From contig NZ_ADNY01000066.1 in the NCBI RefSeq assembly GCF_000178475.1, positions 62,001 to 126,000 on the forward strand: a stretch of DNA of 64,000 nucleotides, read 5' to 3'. The notes below the pieces were generated by a model. The model was not told the origin of the DNA. It searched no databases and saw only the letters and a list, made by a program, of their open reading frames with translations. A program made the translations under genes and the position numbers. Source of the stretch: Lactobacillus amylolyticus DSM 11664. Its GTDB lineage: Bacteria; Bacillota; Bacilli; Lactobacillales; Lactobacillaceae. Below, one piece after another: positions 56,512 to 64,000 of the stretch (its first letter is position 1; each line of letters starts with the position of its first letter).

Positions 56512-57888
56512 ATGAAAAAGAAGGTTTCTTTTAGTGAATCAATTATCATCCTTGTAATCTTGCTTTTAATCCTGGGAACTGCCGTTATCAAATTTGGGCT
56601 TTCCCCAGAAGTACCAGTTTTATTCACAGTCTTGCTATTAACTTTTTGGGCCAAAATTCGCGGCTTTTCTTGGCAAGATATTCAAAACGGAATTAAAGAA
56701 GGGATTAGCGTTGCGATTATCCCTATCTTTATCTTTATTTTAATCGGAGCTTTGATCGGGCTTTGGATTCAAGCCGGAATTATTCCATCAATCATGGTTT
56801 TAGGTTTCCATTTGATTAACGGCGAATTCTTCCTGCCATCAGTCTTTGTGGTTTGCTCCATCGTTGGGGTCGCAATCGGAAGTGGCTTTACCACTATTTC
56901 AACGGTTGGAATTGCCCTCTTTGGTATTGGTGCCAGCATGAATGCCAATCCTGCTTTGGTAGCTGGTGCAATTATTTCCGGTGCGGTCTTTAGCGATAAA
57001 ATGTCACCCCTTTCTGATTCAACCAACCTTTCATCAGCAGTCGCTGAAAGTGAATTGTTTGCTCACATTAAGAATATGATGTGGTCCACTATTCCATCTT
57101 TCGTTGTTTCCTTCATTCTCTTCTGGATTCTAGGCAGCAGTGGTCAAATGGACTTAACTAAGATTGAACGTACATCCAGCATCTTGCAGCAACACTTTGT
57201 AATTAGTTGGTGGGCAATTGTACCAATTATCTTAATGCTGATCTGTGCTTGGAGAAAAATCCCTGCAATTCCTACTTTATTTATTAATATTGCAGCCACT
57301 GTAATTATGATTTTTATCATTAATCCTCATTTTTCAATTACAGCGCTAAATAATTTAATTATGAACGGCTTTGTTGCTAAAACAAGCGACAGCTCCGTCA
57401 ACAGTCTATTAACCCGTGGTGGTATTTCCAGCATGATGGGCACTGTAGCTTTGATTATCTCAACTCTTTCTTTGGGCGGAATGCTGATGAAGTTCAACAT
57501 CGTTCAAAGTGCGATGGAACCTCTTGTTAAGCATTTGAAGAAACCTGGTCGTTTAATCACAGTTACTATTCTTTCTGGTATCTGCATCAATCTTTTCGTT
57601 GGTGAACAATACTTGTCTGTAATTTTGCCAGGACGTGCTTTCAAATCTGCCTACGATAAAATTGGTCTTGCGCCTTTAGCTTTAAGTCGTGTGCTTGAAG
57701 ACGGTGGTAGTGTAATCAACTACTTGATTCCTTGGGGTGTTGCTGGTTCATTTGCCGCTTCAACCTTGGGCGTACCAGTTTTAGCATTCTTGCCATTTAC
57801 CTTCTTCAGTTTACTGTCACCAGTTTTCTCCATTATCAGTGGTGTAACTGGAATCGGCTTAAAGTGGTCAAAGAAGCCTACTAAATAA
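56512..57888 (+). CDS. NhaC-family transporter, probable tyrosine carrier
   Basis: This 458-residue membrane protein belongs to the NhaC sodium/proton antiporter family (about twelve helices; SGAVFSDKMSPLSDSTNLSS and NLFVGEQYLSVILPGRAF are family signatures). The ATG at 56512 follows TTGGAGGG. The tyrosine-type T-box directly upstream points to amino-acid rather than sodium control; regulon studies have linked such NhaC genes to tyrosine transport. So a sodium-coupled tyrosine carrier is the best guess (inference). Confidence 0.85.
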   Translation: MKKKVSFSESIIILVILLLILGTAVIKFGLSPEVPVLFTVLLLTFWAKIRGFSWQDIQNGIKEGISVAIIPIFIFILIGALIGLWIQAGIIPSIMVLGFHLINGEFFLPSVFVVCSIVGVAIGSGFTTISTVGIALFGIGASMNANPALVAGAIISGAVFSDKMSPLSDSTNLSSAVAESELFAHIKNMMWSTIPSFVVSFILFWILGSSGQMDLTKIERTSSILQQHFVISWWAIVPIILMLICAWRKIPAIPTLFINIAATVIMIFIINPHFSITALNNLIMNGFVAKTSDSSVNSLLTRGGISSMMGTVALIISTLSLGGMLMKFNIVQSAMEPLVKHLKKPGRLITVTILSGICINLFVGEQYLSVILPGRAFKSAYDKIGLAPLALSRVLEDGGSVINYLIPWGVAGSFAASTLGVPVLAFLPFTFFSLLSPVFSIISGVTGIGLKWSKKPTK

Positions 57889-57975
57889 TAATTAAATTTT
57901 AAGATTATCCTTTAATCCTTTCTATTTTTGTGATAGCTTATTAATGAGTATCTCTATAATAGAAAGGATCTTTTT

Positions 57976-58689
57976 ATGGATAACTTTTCAAGCAATCCTG
58001 GACGTCGTCAAGTTCAGGACATCTCAGCTGTTAATAGTTTTTTGACTAAAACTTACAGCATTATGGCTTTAGCTGTTTTAGTCTCAGCTTTAACTGCATT
58101 TTTATCAACTACCGTATTTAAGGCGGCCTTTGTCGCACTTTTCAGCAACAAAGCTTCCGCATGGATTATTTTGTTCTTGCCTTTGATTCTTAGTTTTGCA
58201 ATCAGCTTTAGAGCAATACGCAATCCAGTTGCAAGTTTTGTAATGCTGATGATCATGGCTGTAGCCTACGGTTTGACTTTTGCGATCATCTGCGCCGCTT
58301 ACACTGATGCTACAGTTGCAACTGCCTTTGTATCAGCCGCTGCAGTCTTTATCACAATGGCAGTTTACGGTACGGTCACTAAACGTGACTTGGACAACAT
58401 CGGCTCTTATGGCACCGCTGCTTTGATTGGTTTCATCGTAGCAACTATTGTTAACATATTCCTCAGAAACCCAATGATCACTTACATTTTCGCCTACATC
58501 GGTGTTTTGATCTTTGTTGGTTTAACTGCTTGGAATGCTCAACAAATGAAGACAATTTACGCTAAGTATGCTGATCAAACCAATTCTTTAGGTTTGGCTA
58601 CTGCTGGAGCTTTGCAACTATACCTTGATTTCGTGAACTTATTCATGTTCTTCCTTCAAATCTTTGGTATGGGCGGCGACCGTCGTTAA
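57976..58689 (+). CDS. Bax inhibitor-1/YccA-family membrane protein
   Basis: This 237-residue protein has seven membrane helices and the UPF0005 layout: an N-terminal RRQVQDISAVNSFLTKTYSI, AVFITMAVYGTVTKRDL, and the C-terminal GALQLYLDFVNLFMFFLQIF with the conserved aspartate. Bacterial members conduct calcium or interact with the membrane protease FtsH. GAAAGGAT precedes the ATG; a terminator follows, so it is a single unit. Confidence 0.92.
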   Translation: MDNFSSNPGRRQVQDISAVNSFLTKTYSIMALAVLVSALTAFLSTTVFKAAFVALFSNKASAWIILFLPLILSFAISFRAIRNPVASFVMLMIMAVAYGLTFAIICAAYTDATVATAFVSAAAVFITMAVYGTVTKRDLDNIGSYGTAALIGFIVATIVNIFLRNPMITYIFAYIGVLIFVGLTAWNAQQMKTIYAKYADQTNSLGLATAGALQLYLDFVNLFMFFLQIFGMGGDRR

Positions 58690-58706
58690 TCAGCTTTAAT
58701 TTAAGC

Positions 58707-58748
58707 AAAAAAAATAAGTCTAGTTTTTCAACTAGGCTTATTTTTTTA
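58707..58748. terminator. Bidirectional terminator
   Basis: AAATAAGTCTAG/CTAGGCTTATTT (one mismatch) with long A- and T-runs. It serves the Bax-inhibitor gene on plus and dagK on minus. Confidence 0.85.
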
Positions 58749-58752
58749 ACTC

Positions 58753-59673
58753 TTAGCAACCAACATAAAATTCAATGTGCTGCTTTAAGTTATCAAAGCT
58801 TACTGGACAATAGCCGCCAATTTCTCCATCAAGGTTAACCGGCAAATCTTTTCCTTCACTCTTGCCAATTAATTCAGCTTTAAGACTTCTGGTCTTAGTG
58901 TAGATAATATTCGGATCATCTACATGCTTGCCATTTAACGCAAGGGCCATCAATTTCAGCAAATTGCCAGGATCTGATGGCTTGACAACGATTAATTGGA
59001 ATAAACCATCACTTAGCTGTGCATCTGGCATAATTTGTTCAAAACCACCAATTGAATTGGTCATTCCAAGCAAGAACATTGATAATTTACCTTCATAAAC
59101 TCCATCATCATAAGTTAAGCGCATTTCATTTTCGGTTAAATGTGGCAGCATTTCTGCCCCTTTAATCAAATATGCAGCGTAACCTAAAGCTGATTTAATC
59201 TCATAAGGAACACCATAGGTTAACTCGGTTAAAGAACCACTAGCGGCAATATTGACAAAGTATTGCGTTTTTTTGTTAAAACATGCCTTGCCAATGTCCA
59301 TTTTGCGCGTTTTATTTTTCAAAATGATCTTAGCAGCATCCGGGATATTATCACGCGGAATGCCCAGTGCTCGAGCGTAGTCATTAGTAGTGCCGGCCGG
59401 AATAATTGCCATCTTTGGTCTATCTTCCAAAAAAGCGATTCCGTTTACTACTTCATTAATTGTACCGTCGCCACCAGCAGCCACAATCAGGTCAAAACCT
59501 TCTTTGGCAGCACGTGTAGCTTCATTTTGGGCACTCATTTTTTCTGGCGTGGTTCTAAAAGCACTAGCTTCATAACCAGCCTGTTCGAGAACATCCAAAA
59601 TATCGGCCACATTTTTTGGCATTTGCTCGCGACCGGAGACAGGATTATAAATTAATCTTGCTTTACTAGTCAT
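58753..59673 (-). CDS. dagK: Diacylglycerol/lipid kinase
   Basis: This 306-residue DagK/YegS-type kinase phosphorylates diacylglycerol to return it to phospholipid synthesis. The nucleotide loop GGDGTINEVVNGIA is near residue 67, YNPVSGRE begins the protein, and AIIPAGTTNDYARAL and DGLFQLIVV follow. It starts 28 bases after gatB and is co-oriented with gatCAB, so it is probably the last gene of that operon, as in other lactobacilli. Confidence 0.93.
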   Translation of the reverse strand: MTSKARLIYNPVSGREQMPKNVADILDVLEQAGYEASAFRTTPEKMSAQNEATRAAKEGFDLIVAAGGDGTINEVVNGIAFLEDRPKMAIIPAGTTNDYARALGIPRDNIPDAAKIILKNKTRKMDIGKACFNKKTQYFVNIAASGSLTELTYGVPYEIKSALGYAAYLIKGAEMLPHLTENEMRLTYDDGVYEGKLSMFLLGMTNSIGGFEQIMPDAQLSDGLFQLIVVKPSDPGNLLKLMALALNGKHVDDPNIIYTKTRSLKAELIGKSEGKDLPVNLDGEIGGYCPVSFDNLKQHIEFYVGC

Positions 59674-59701
59674 AATTACTACCTTTTTTTCTAGAATTAA
59701 A

Positions 59702-61132
59702 TTAACGACTTGCTAATTCTTTGTTCAAAAGCTTGTTAACAACCTTTGGGTTAGCCTTACCACGAGTTTGCTTCATGATCTGACCAACTAAGAATCCAAT
59801 TGCACGGTCCTTACCATTCTTGAAGTCTTCAACAGATTGTGGGTTATCATCAACAACCTTCTTAACCATTGGTTCCAAAACCGAAAGGTCTGATAATTGA
59901 ACCATGCCTTTTTCTTCAACATACTTCTTAGGATCAGTACCGTTCTTAACAGTTTCAGCAAAGACTTTCTTGGCAATCTTGGATGAAATAGTACCATCTT
60001 TGATCAATTTGATCATTGCTGCCAAGTTTTCTGGCGTCAACTTAATATCAGCCAAAGTTACGCGGTTATCATTCAAATAACCGTTAACTTGCGTGTTCAT
60101 CCAGTTTGCAGCCATAGTTGGATCTGCGCCAGCAGCTACAGCAGCATCGAAGAAGTCTGAGCTTTCCTTGGTTTGAAGCAAAACGTGAGCATCATAAGGC
60201 TTAATGCCAAACTTGTTAACGTAGTCATCGTAGCGTTCAAAGGCTGACTTAGGCAATTCTTTAGCGATTTCGTCAATCCAGTCTTGACTAATATGATCAG
60301 GAGCAATATCAGGTTCTGGGAAGTAACGGTAATCAGAAGCACCTTCCTTAACACGTTCCAAAACAGTCTTGCCTGTTGCTTCATCAAAACGACGAGTTGA
60401 AAGTTGAACGTGACCACCTGACAGAAGAACTTGTTCTTGACGCTTTTCTTCGTATGCAAGAGAACGACGAACGTGATCAAATGAGTTCAAGTTCTTCATT
60501 TCGACCTTGGTACCAAGTTCCTTTTGTCCAGCTGGACGAATAGAAATGTTGGTGTCGACACGCATTGAACCTTCTTCCATCTTAACGTCAGATGCACCAG
60601 TAAACTGGACAATCTTACGTAATTTTTTAAGGTATGCATATGCTTCATCTGGATCAGTCATGTCTGGTTCAGAAACAACTTCAAGAAGTGGAACACCTTG
60701 ACGGTTCAAGTCGACATATGAAAATCCATTAGTACCGTGAGTGATCTTACCGGCATCCTCTTCGATGTGCATTTCGTGAATACCGATCCGCTTCTTCTTT
60801 CCGTGAACTTCTACGTCAATGTAGCCGTCACGAGCAAGTGGTTGGAAGAACTGAGTAATCTGGTAAGCCTTTGGGTTATCTGGGTAGAAGTAGTTCTTAC
60901 GGTCAAAGTGAGTAGTTGGCAAAATGTGAGCGTGAGTTGCCAATGCTACCATAATTCCTAACCGGTAAACATTCTTGTTAACCATTGGTAAGACACCAGG
61001 CATAGCCCAATCGATAACGTTAGTTTCGGTGTTAGGCTTGGCACCATAAGTTACTGGTGAAGGTGAGAAAATCTTACTCTTGGTCTTTAATTCGAAGTGG
61101 ACTTCTAGTCCGATAGTCGATTTAAAATTCAT
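59702..61132 (-). CDS. gatB: Asp-tRNA(Asn)/Glu-tRNA(Gln) amidotransferase subunit B
   Basis: This 476-residue subunit binds the misacylated tRNA and activates its side chain by phosphorylation. [19 protein letters not shown] is at the N-terminus, [19 protein letters not shown] near 80 and the YqeY/GatB tail from about 330 to the end. It follows gatA at four bases. Together with GatC and GatA it produces Gln-tRNA(Gln) and/or Asn-tRNA(Asn). Confidence 0.97.
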   Translation of the reverse strand: MNFKSTIGLEVHFELKTKSKIFSPSPVTYGAKPNTETNVIDWAMPGVLPMVNKNVYRLGIMVALATHAHILPTTHFDRKNYFYPDNPKAYQITQFFQPLARDGYIDVEVHGKKKRIGIHEMHIEEDAGKITHGTNGFSYVDLNRQGVPLLEVVSEPDMTDPDEAYAYLKKLRKIVQFTGASDVKMEEGSMRVDTNISIRPAGQKELGTKVEMKNLNSFDHVRRSLAYEEKRQEQVLLSGGHVQLSTRRFDEATGKTVLERVKEGASDYRYFPEPDIAPDHISQDWIDEIAKELPKSAFERYDDYVNKFGIKPYDAHVLLQTKESSDFFDAAVAAGADPTMAANWMNTQVNGYLNDNRVTLADIKLTPENLAAMIKLIKDGTISSKIAKKVFAETVKNGTDPKKYVEEKGMVQLSDLSVLEPMVKKVVDDNPQSVEDFKNGKDRAIGFLVGQIMKQTRGKANPKVVNKLLNKELASR

Positions 61133-61136
61133 TCAA

Positions 61137-62576
61137 TTAATCCTCCATTCCAGTTGGTCTTTTTTCATAAAACCTGTTGTTGCGTTCAACAAAGTCAGCA
61201 GTCTTGAAGACATTGCCTTCATCAAAACGCTTAGCCATAATTTGTAAGCCGACAGGCATACCATCAACTAAACCAGCTGGAACACTAGCTGCAGGAATAC
61301 CTGCTAAGTTTGCAGAAATAGTCAAGATATCATTGTTGTACATCTTAACTGGGTCTGAAACTTCTTCACCAATACCAAATGCTGGAGTGGTGGTTACAGG
61401 CCCTACAATGACATCATTGTTTTCAAAAATCTTATCAAAGTCGTTGCAGATCAAAGTTCTAACCTTAGCAGCTTGTCTGAAGAACTTATCGTATGAACCA
61501 GCTGAAAGAGCAAATGAACCTAACATGATCCGGCGCTTAACTTCTGTACCGAAACCTTCTGAACGTGATTTTACATAAACGTCAAGCAAGTTCTTAGTGT
61601 CCTTAGCACGGTAGCCATAACGAATACCATCATATCTTTGAAGGTTTGAAGAAGCTTCACTTGAAGCAATGATGTAGTAGGTTGGAACTACATACTTAGT
61701 ATGTGGCAATGAAACTTCGGTGATGATTGCACCATTTTCCTTTAAAAGATCGATTTGCTTTTGAATAGCTTCACGCATATCACCATCAACAGCATCCATG
61801 TATTCCTTTGGTACAGCAACGCGAAGGCCTTTGACATCTTGACCGATAAACTTGGTAAAGTCAGGTACTTCACGAGTAGAAACAGTAGAATCATGTTCGT
61901 CAGCACCAGCAATGACATTAAGAACTTCAGCTGAGTCTTTTACACGCTTGCTCATAACACCGATTTGATCAAGTGATGAACTGAAGGCAATCAAGCCCCA
62001 ACGTGATACACGACCATAAGTTGGCTTAATTCCGAAAATACCATTAAATGCAGATGGTTGACGAATAGAACCACCAGTATCTGAACCAAGAGCAGCAACA
62101 ACTTGACCACTAGCAACTGCAGCTGCAGAACCACCGGATGAACCACCAGGAACCTTGTCCAAGTTCCATGGGTTATGGGTAGCACCAAAGTATGAATGTT
62201 CAGTTGATGAACCCATCGCAAATTCATCCATGTTGGTCTTACCGACAAAGGTTGCTTGTGCAGCCTTTAATTTGCTGATAACAGTTGCATCATACATTGG
62301 CATAAAGTTATCCAAAATATGACTTGCTGCAGTGGTTTTCACACCATTGGTAACAATATTGTCCTTAATTCCGATTGGAATACCAGCTAACTTGCTCTTT
62401 GAAAAATCAAGATTTTCAGCTGGCTTGGCATCATCTTCAACAGTGATCCAAGCATTTAACTTCTTGTCAGTATCTTTAATGTTTGCAACAGTATCTTTTG
62501 CTAATTGATCTGCTGAAATTTCACCACTGGCAAGTTTTTTGTTTAATGAGTCAATAGTTTCGTTTAAGTAATTCAT
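61137..62576 (-). CDS. gatA: Asp-tRNA(Asn)/Glu-tRNA(Gln) amidotransferase subunit A
   Basis: This 479-residue amidase releases ammonia from glutamine for the transamidation. The Ser-cisSer-Lys triad is visible: Lys in [14 protein letters not shown] near residue 77, [14 protein letters not shown] near 150 and [16 protein letters not shown] near 170. Its ATG overlaps the gatC stop (one base), so translation is coupled. Confidence 0.97.
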   Translation of the reverse strand: MNYLNETIDSLNKKLASGEISADQLAKDTVANIKDTDKKLNAWITVEDDAKPAENLDFSKSKLAGIPIGIKDNIVTNGVKTTAASHILDNFMPMYDATVISKLKAAQATFVGKTNMDEFAMGSSTEHSYFGATHNPWNLDKVPGGSSGGSAAAVASGQVVAALGSDTGGSIRQPSAFNGIFGIKPTYGRVSRWGLIAFSSSLDQIGVMSKRVKDSAEVLNVIAGADEHDSTVSTREVPDFTKFIGQDVKGLRVAVPKEYMDAVDGDMREAIQKQIDLLKENGAIITEVSLPHTKYVVPTYYIIASSEASSNLQRYDGIRYGYRAKDTKNLLDVYVKSRSEGFGTEVKRRIMLGSFALSAGSYDKFFRQAAKVRTLICNDFDKIFENNDVIVGPVTTTPAFGIGEEVSDPVKMYNNDILTISANLAGIPAASVPAGLVDGMPVGLQIMAKRFDEGNVFKTADFVERNNRFYEKRPTGMED

Positions 62577-62884
62577 TACTCGTTATCGTCCTTCTCAATA
62601 ATTACAGGAACCTTAATGAAGCCATTAGCTTTTTCAGGAACATTTTTCATTAAAGTTTCGCGATCTTCACCTTGCCAATGTTCAGGTTTGTCTTCTCTAA
62701 AGACAGTATCACGATCAACAACTTGAACAGTTTCATCAACACCTTCAGTATCAACTTCTTGAAGTTGACTGGCCATGTTAATGATCGAACCCATTTGTTC
62801 AGTAAATTTACCGATTTCATCGTCGCCAAATTCAAGTCTTGAAAGTGTAGCAACGTGTTTAACCGTATCTTCTGTGATTTTCAC
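62576..62884 (-). CDS. gatC: Asp-tRNA(Asn)/Glu-tRNA(Gln) amidotransferase subunit C
   Basis: This 102-residue subunit stabilises Gat[21 protein letters not shown] and LREDKPEH-type [10 protein letters not shown] match the family, and the length is normal. It begins 11 bases after the camS gene stop; camS-gatCAB-dagK is the usual gene order in lactobacilli. Confidence 0.95.
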   Translation of the reverse strand: MKITEDTVKHVATLSRLEFGDDEIGKFTEQMGSIINMASQLQEVDTEGVDETVQVVDRDTVFREDKPEHWQGEDRETLMKNVPEKANGFIKVPVIIEKDDNE

Positions 62885-62895
62885 TCAAATGCCTC

Positions 62896-64000
62896 CTATT
62901 CGCCGCCATAAATGTGGACTTGATAACTACTATCTGCTGTTTCTTTTGCAATCAATGCTTGAACATCATTGACAGAACCAATCTGAATTTCGATGGCCGT
63001 GTCATTAGACAAATATTTCTTGGCTTGTGACAAAACCAAACGTGTAAAGCTTTGAATTTGTTCATAGCCATAAAACTGAGTAGTAATTGAAATATTTTCT
63101 TGCGTCAACTTGCCATTTTCATAACGCAAAGTTGCCGTTACCCCACTAATATTAGGGAAGTAATTTTGAACTGATGTCTTAAAACTACTGAAGCTTGAAG
63201 CATCGCTGCTACTTACAGCTTTAGCACCACCAACTGTCGGTAAAACTTGTGTTTTTTCCGAAATTGATTTCCATTTAGTTATTTTACTACTATTAGCGCT
63301 AGCTGTCCCGTAAGCAAAATAACTTCCTCCAACTAAAGAGTCTTTTGAGGTACTGGAGAACAAGCCAATCGTAATTGGAACATTCTTCAAAGCCTTCTTC
63401 TTGCGCAAACGGCTAATTATTTCATTAGCCATTTTGATACCTTCGCTTCTTTGTTTGCTGCGCGAAATAGTCACTGAATATTCTGCGCCGTTTTTGGTCT
63501 TGGTGTAATAATCAACGGAATTCATCGCAAGGCCAAGGCTGATTCCACCCAAGCTGTATTTTGAGCCAGAACCAGTTAAATAATCCTGCTCGACTATTTC
63601 TTCAAGGTAATACGGATTATAGTGTTTCTTCGTACCAGCTGTCGGATTTAAACCAGTTGGATTGTTCTTGGATTTACGTGCCAGCCAGTCGGTGACAGTG
63701 GAAGCGTCCAAGTATTGACCTTCTTGGAAAGTATATGAACTAGTTGGGTAAGTCGTTTTAGAAATATTAACCAATCCCCGTTCCAGGCTGTGCGTATCAA
63801 CGGAATTATCGTTATCAGTTGCCGTTAAACCGTCAATTGGTGACACTTGGTAGGTACCATTTTTCAGCAATACCGTATAACCGTTTTTACCTGTATTGGT
63901 CGTTTGATTTGTCTTCTTTTTTGTATTACTAGTAGTTGTTGCATTATTGGCTAAACTTGAATTCTTTAAATTGCCACAACCGCTTAAGGTAACTATCGCC
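62896..64000 (-). CDS. camS: CamS-family lipoprotein, partial at the window end
   Basis: The frame is open to the window edge. The visible start reads IVTLSGCGNLKNSSL, containing a lipobox with the lipidated cysteine, so only a few N-terminal residues are missing. The mature part has a threonine/lysine linker and the CamS signature regions SLERGLVNISKTTYP, NPYYLEEIVEQDYL and GISLGLAMNSVDYY. The family name comes from enterococcal sex pheromone precursors; its general role is unknown. It precedes gatCAB as in other lactobacilli. Confidence 0.92.
   Translation of the reverse strand, partial: AIVTLSGCGNLKNSSLANNATTTSNTKKKTNQTTNTGKNGYTVLLKNGTYQVSPIDGLTATDNDNSVDTHSLERGLVNISKTTYPTSSYTFQEGQYLDASTVTDWLARKSKNNPTGLNPTAGTKKHYNPYYLEEIVEQDYLTGSGSKYSLGGISLGLAMNSVDYYTKTKNGAEYSVTISRSKQRSEGIKMANEIISRLRKKKALKNVPITIGLFSSTSKDSLVGGSYFAYGTASANSSKITKWKSISEKTQVLPTVGGAKAVSSSDASSFSSFKTSVQNYFPNISGVTATLRYENGKLTQENISITTQFYGYEQIQSFTRLVLSQAKKYLSNDTAIEIQIGSVNDVQALIAKETADSSYQVHIYGGE

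Overview
The window reads as the chromosome of a Lactobacillus in the strict sense (L. acidophilus/helveticus-like). The evidence is low GC, gatCAB-camS, a PyrR attenuator ahead of pyrR-pyrP, phosphoketolase, many PTS and MFS genes and typical ribosome binding sites. The species cannot be fixed from sequence alone. No CRISPR array, rRNA operon or intact mobile element was found; the one tRNA is tRNA-Arg(CCU).

0-9.3 kb: the start of mnaA, a tRNA, an operon of GH25-like protein, DEAD-box helicase and lone PTS EIIC, a frameshifted amino-acid permease, hpt, a CorC/HlyC-type membrane protein, a frameshifted nitroreductase and a patatin-like hydrolase. 9.4-14.6 kb: an alpha-glucoside phosphate operon (GH4 6-phospho-glucosidase, EIIC with two EIIB domains, RpiR regulator, membrane protein, EIIA) with a cre site on its promoter. 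14.9-22.9 kb: pentose and nucleoside metabolism. Nucleoside hydrolase, ribokinase and RpiA would feed ribose from nucleosides towards phosphoketolase. A DeoR regulator here is a wreck. 23-28.3 kb: an orphan sugar-binding lipoprotein, a lipase-like hydrolase and a glnQHMP-type amino-acid ABC transporter. 28.5-30.8 kb: udk followed by remnants (half an MFS gene, a TPP-riboswitch ykoE gene with a frameshift, the tail of an ABC ATPase). 30.9-39 kb: MFS exporters, pyrR-pyrP, a broken XRE regulator, a truncated acetyltransferase and a second hypoxanthine phosphoribosyltransferase.

39.1-48.5 kb is a mosaic island of mostly dead DNA. It holds a decayed prophage replication/packaging segment (family A DNA polymerase fused to a ParB-methyltransferase, then DUF5049 and the terminase start), an SDR stub, intact amtB in GC-richer DNA, an oxidoreductase fragment, a DUF2325 fragment, an intact T-box-controlled brnQ, an intact cold-shock gene between ISL3 remnants, and a recombinase tail. 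48.5-53.9 kb continues the accessory DNA with an aspartate racemase carrying two TGA stops, a UDG-family gene, and an operon of metal P-type ATPase, metallochaperone, ferritin-like protein and Crp/Fnr regulator. The operon is preceded by an FNR-type box at -41.5 from its predicted start. A frameshifted gene for an EF-hand protein follows.

54.2-64 kb returns to core genome: rlmD, a frameshifted P-loop kinase, an NhaC-family transporter under a tyrosine-type T-box, a Bax-inhibitor-like protein, dagK, gatCAB and camS (cut by the window end).

At least six otherwise ordinary genes are broken by a single-base change, several in homopolymer runs. Either this strain is undergoing gene decay or the assembly has indel errors; reads would decide.
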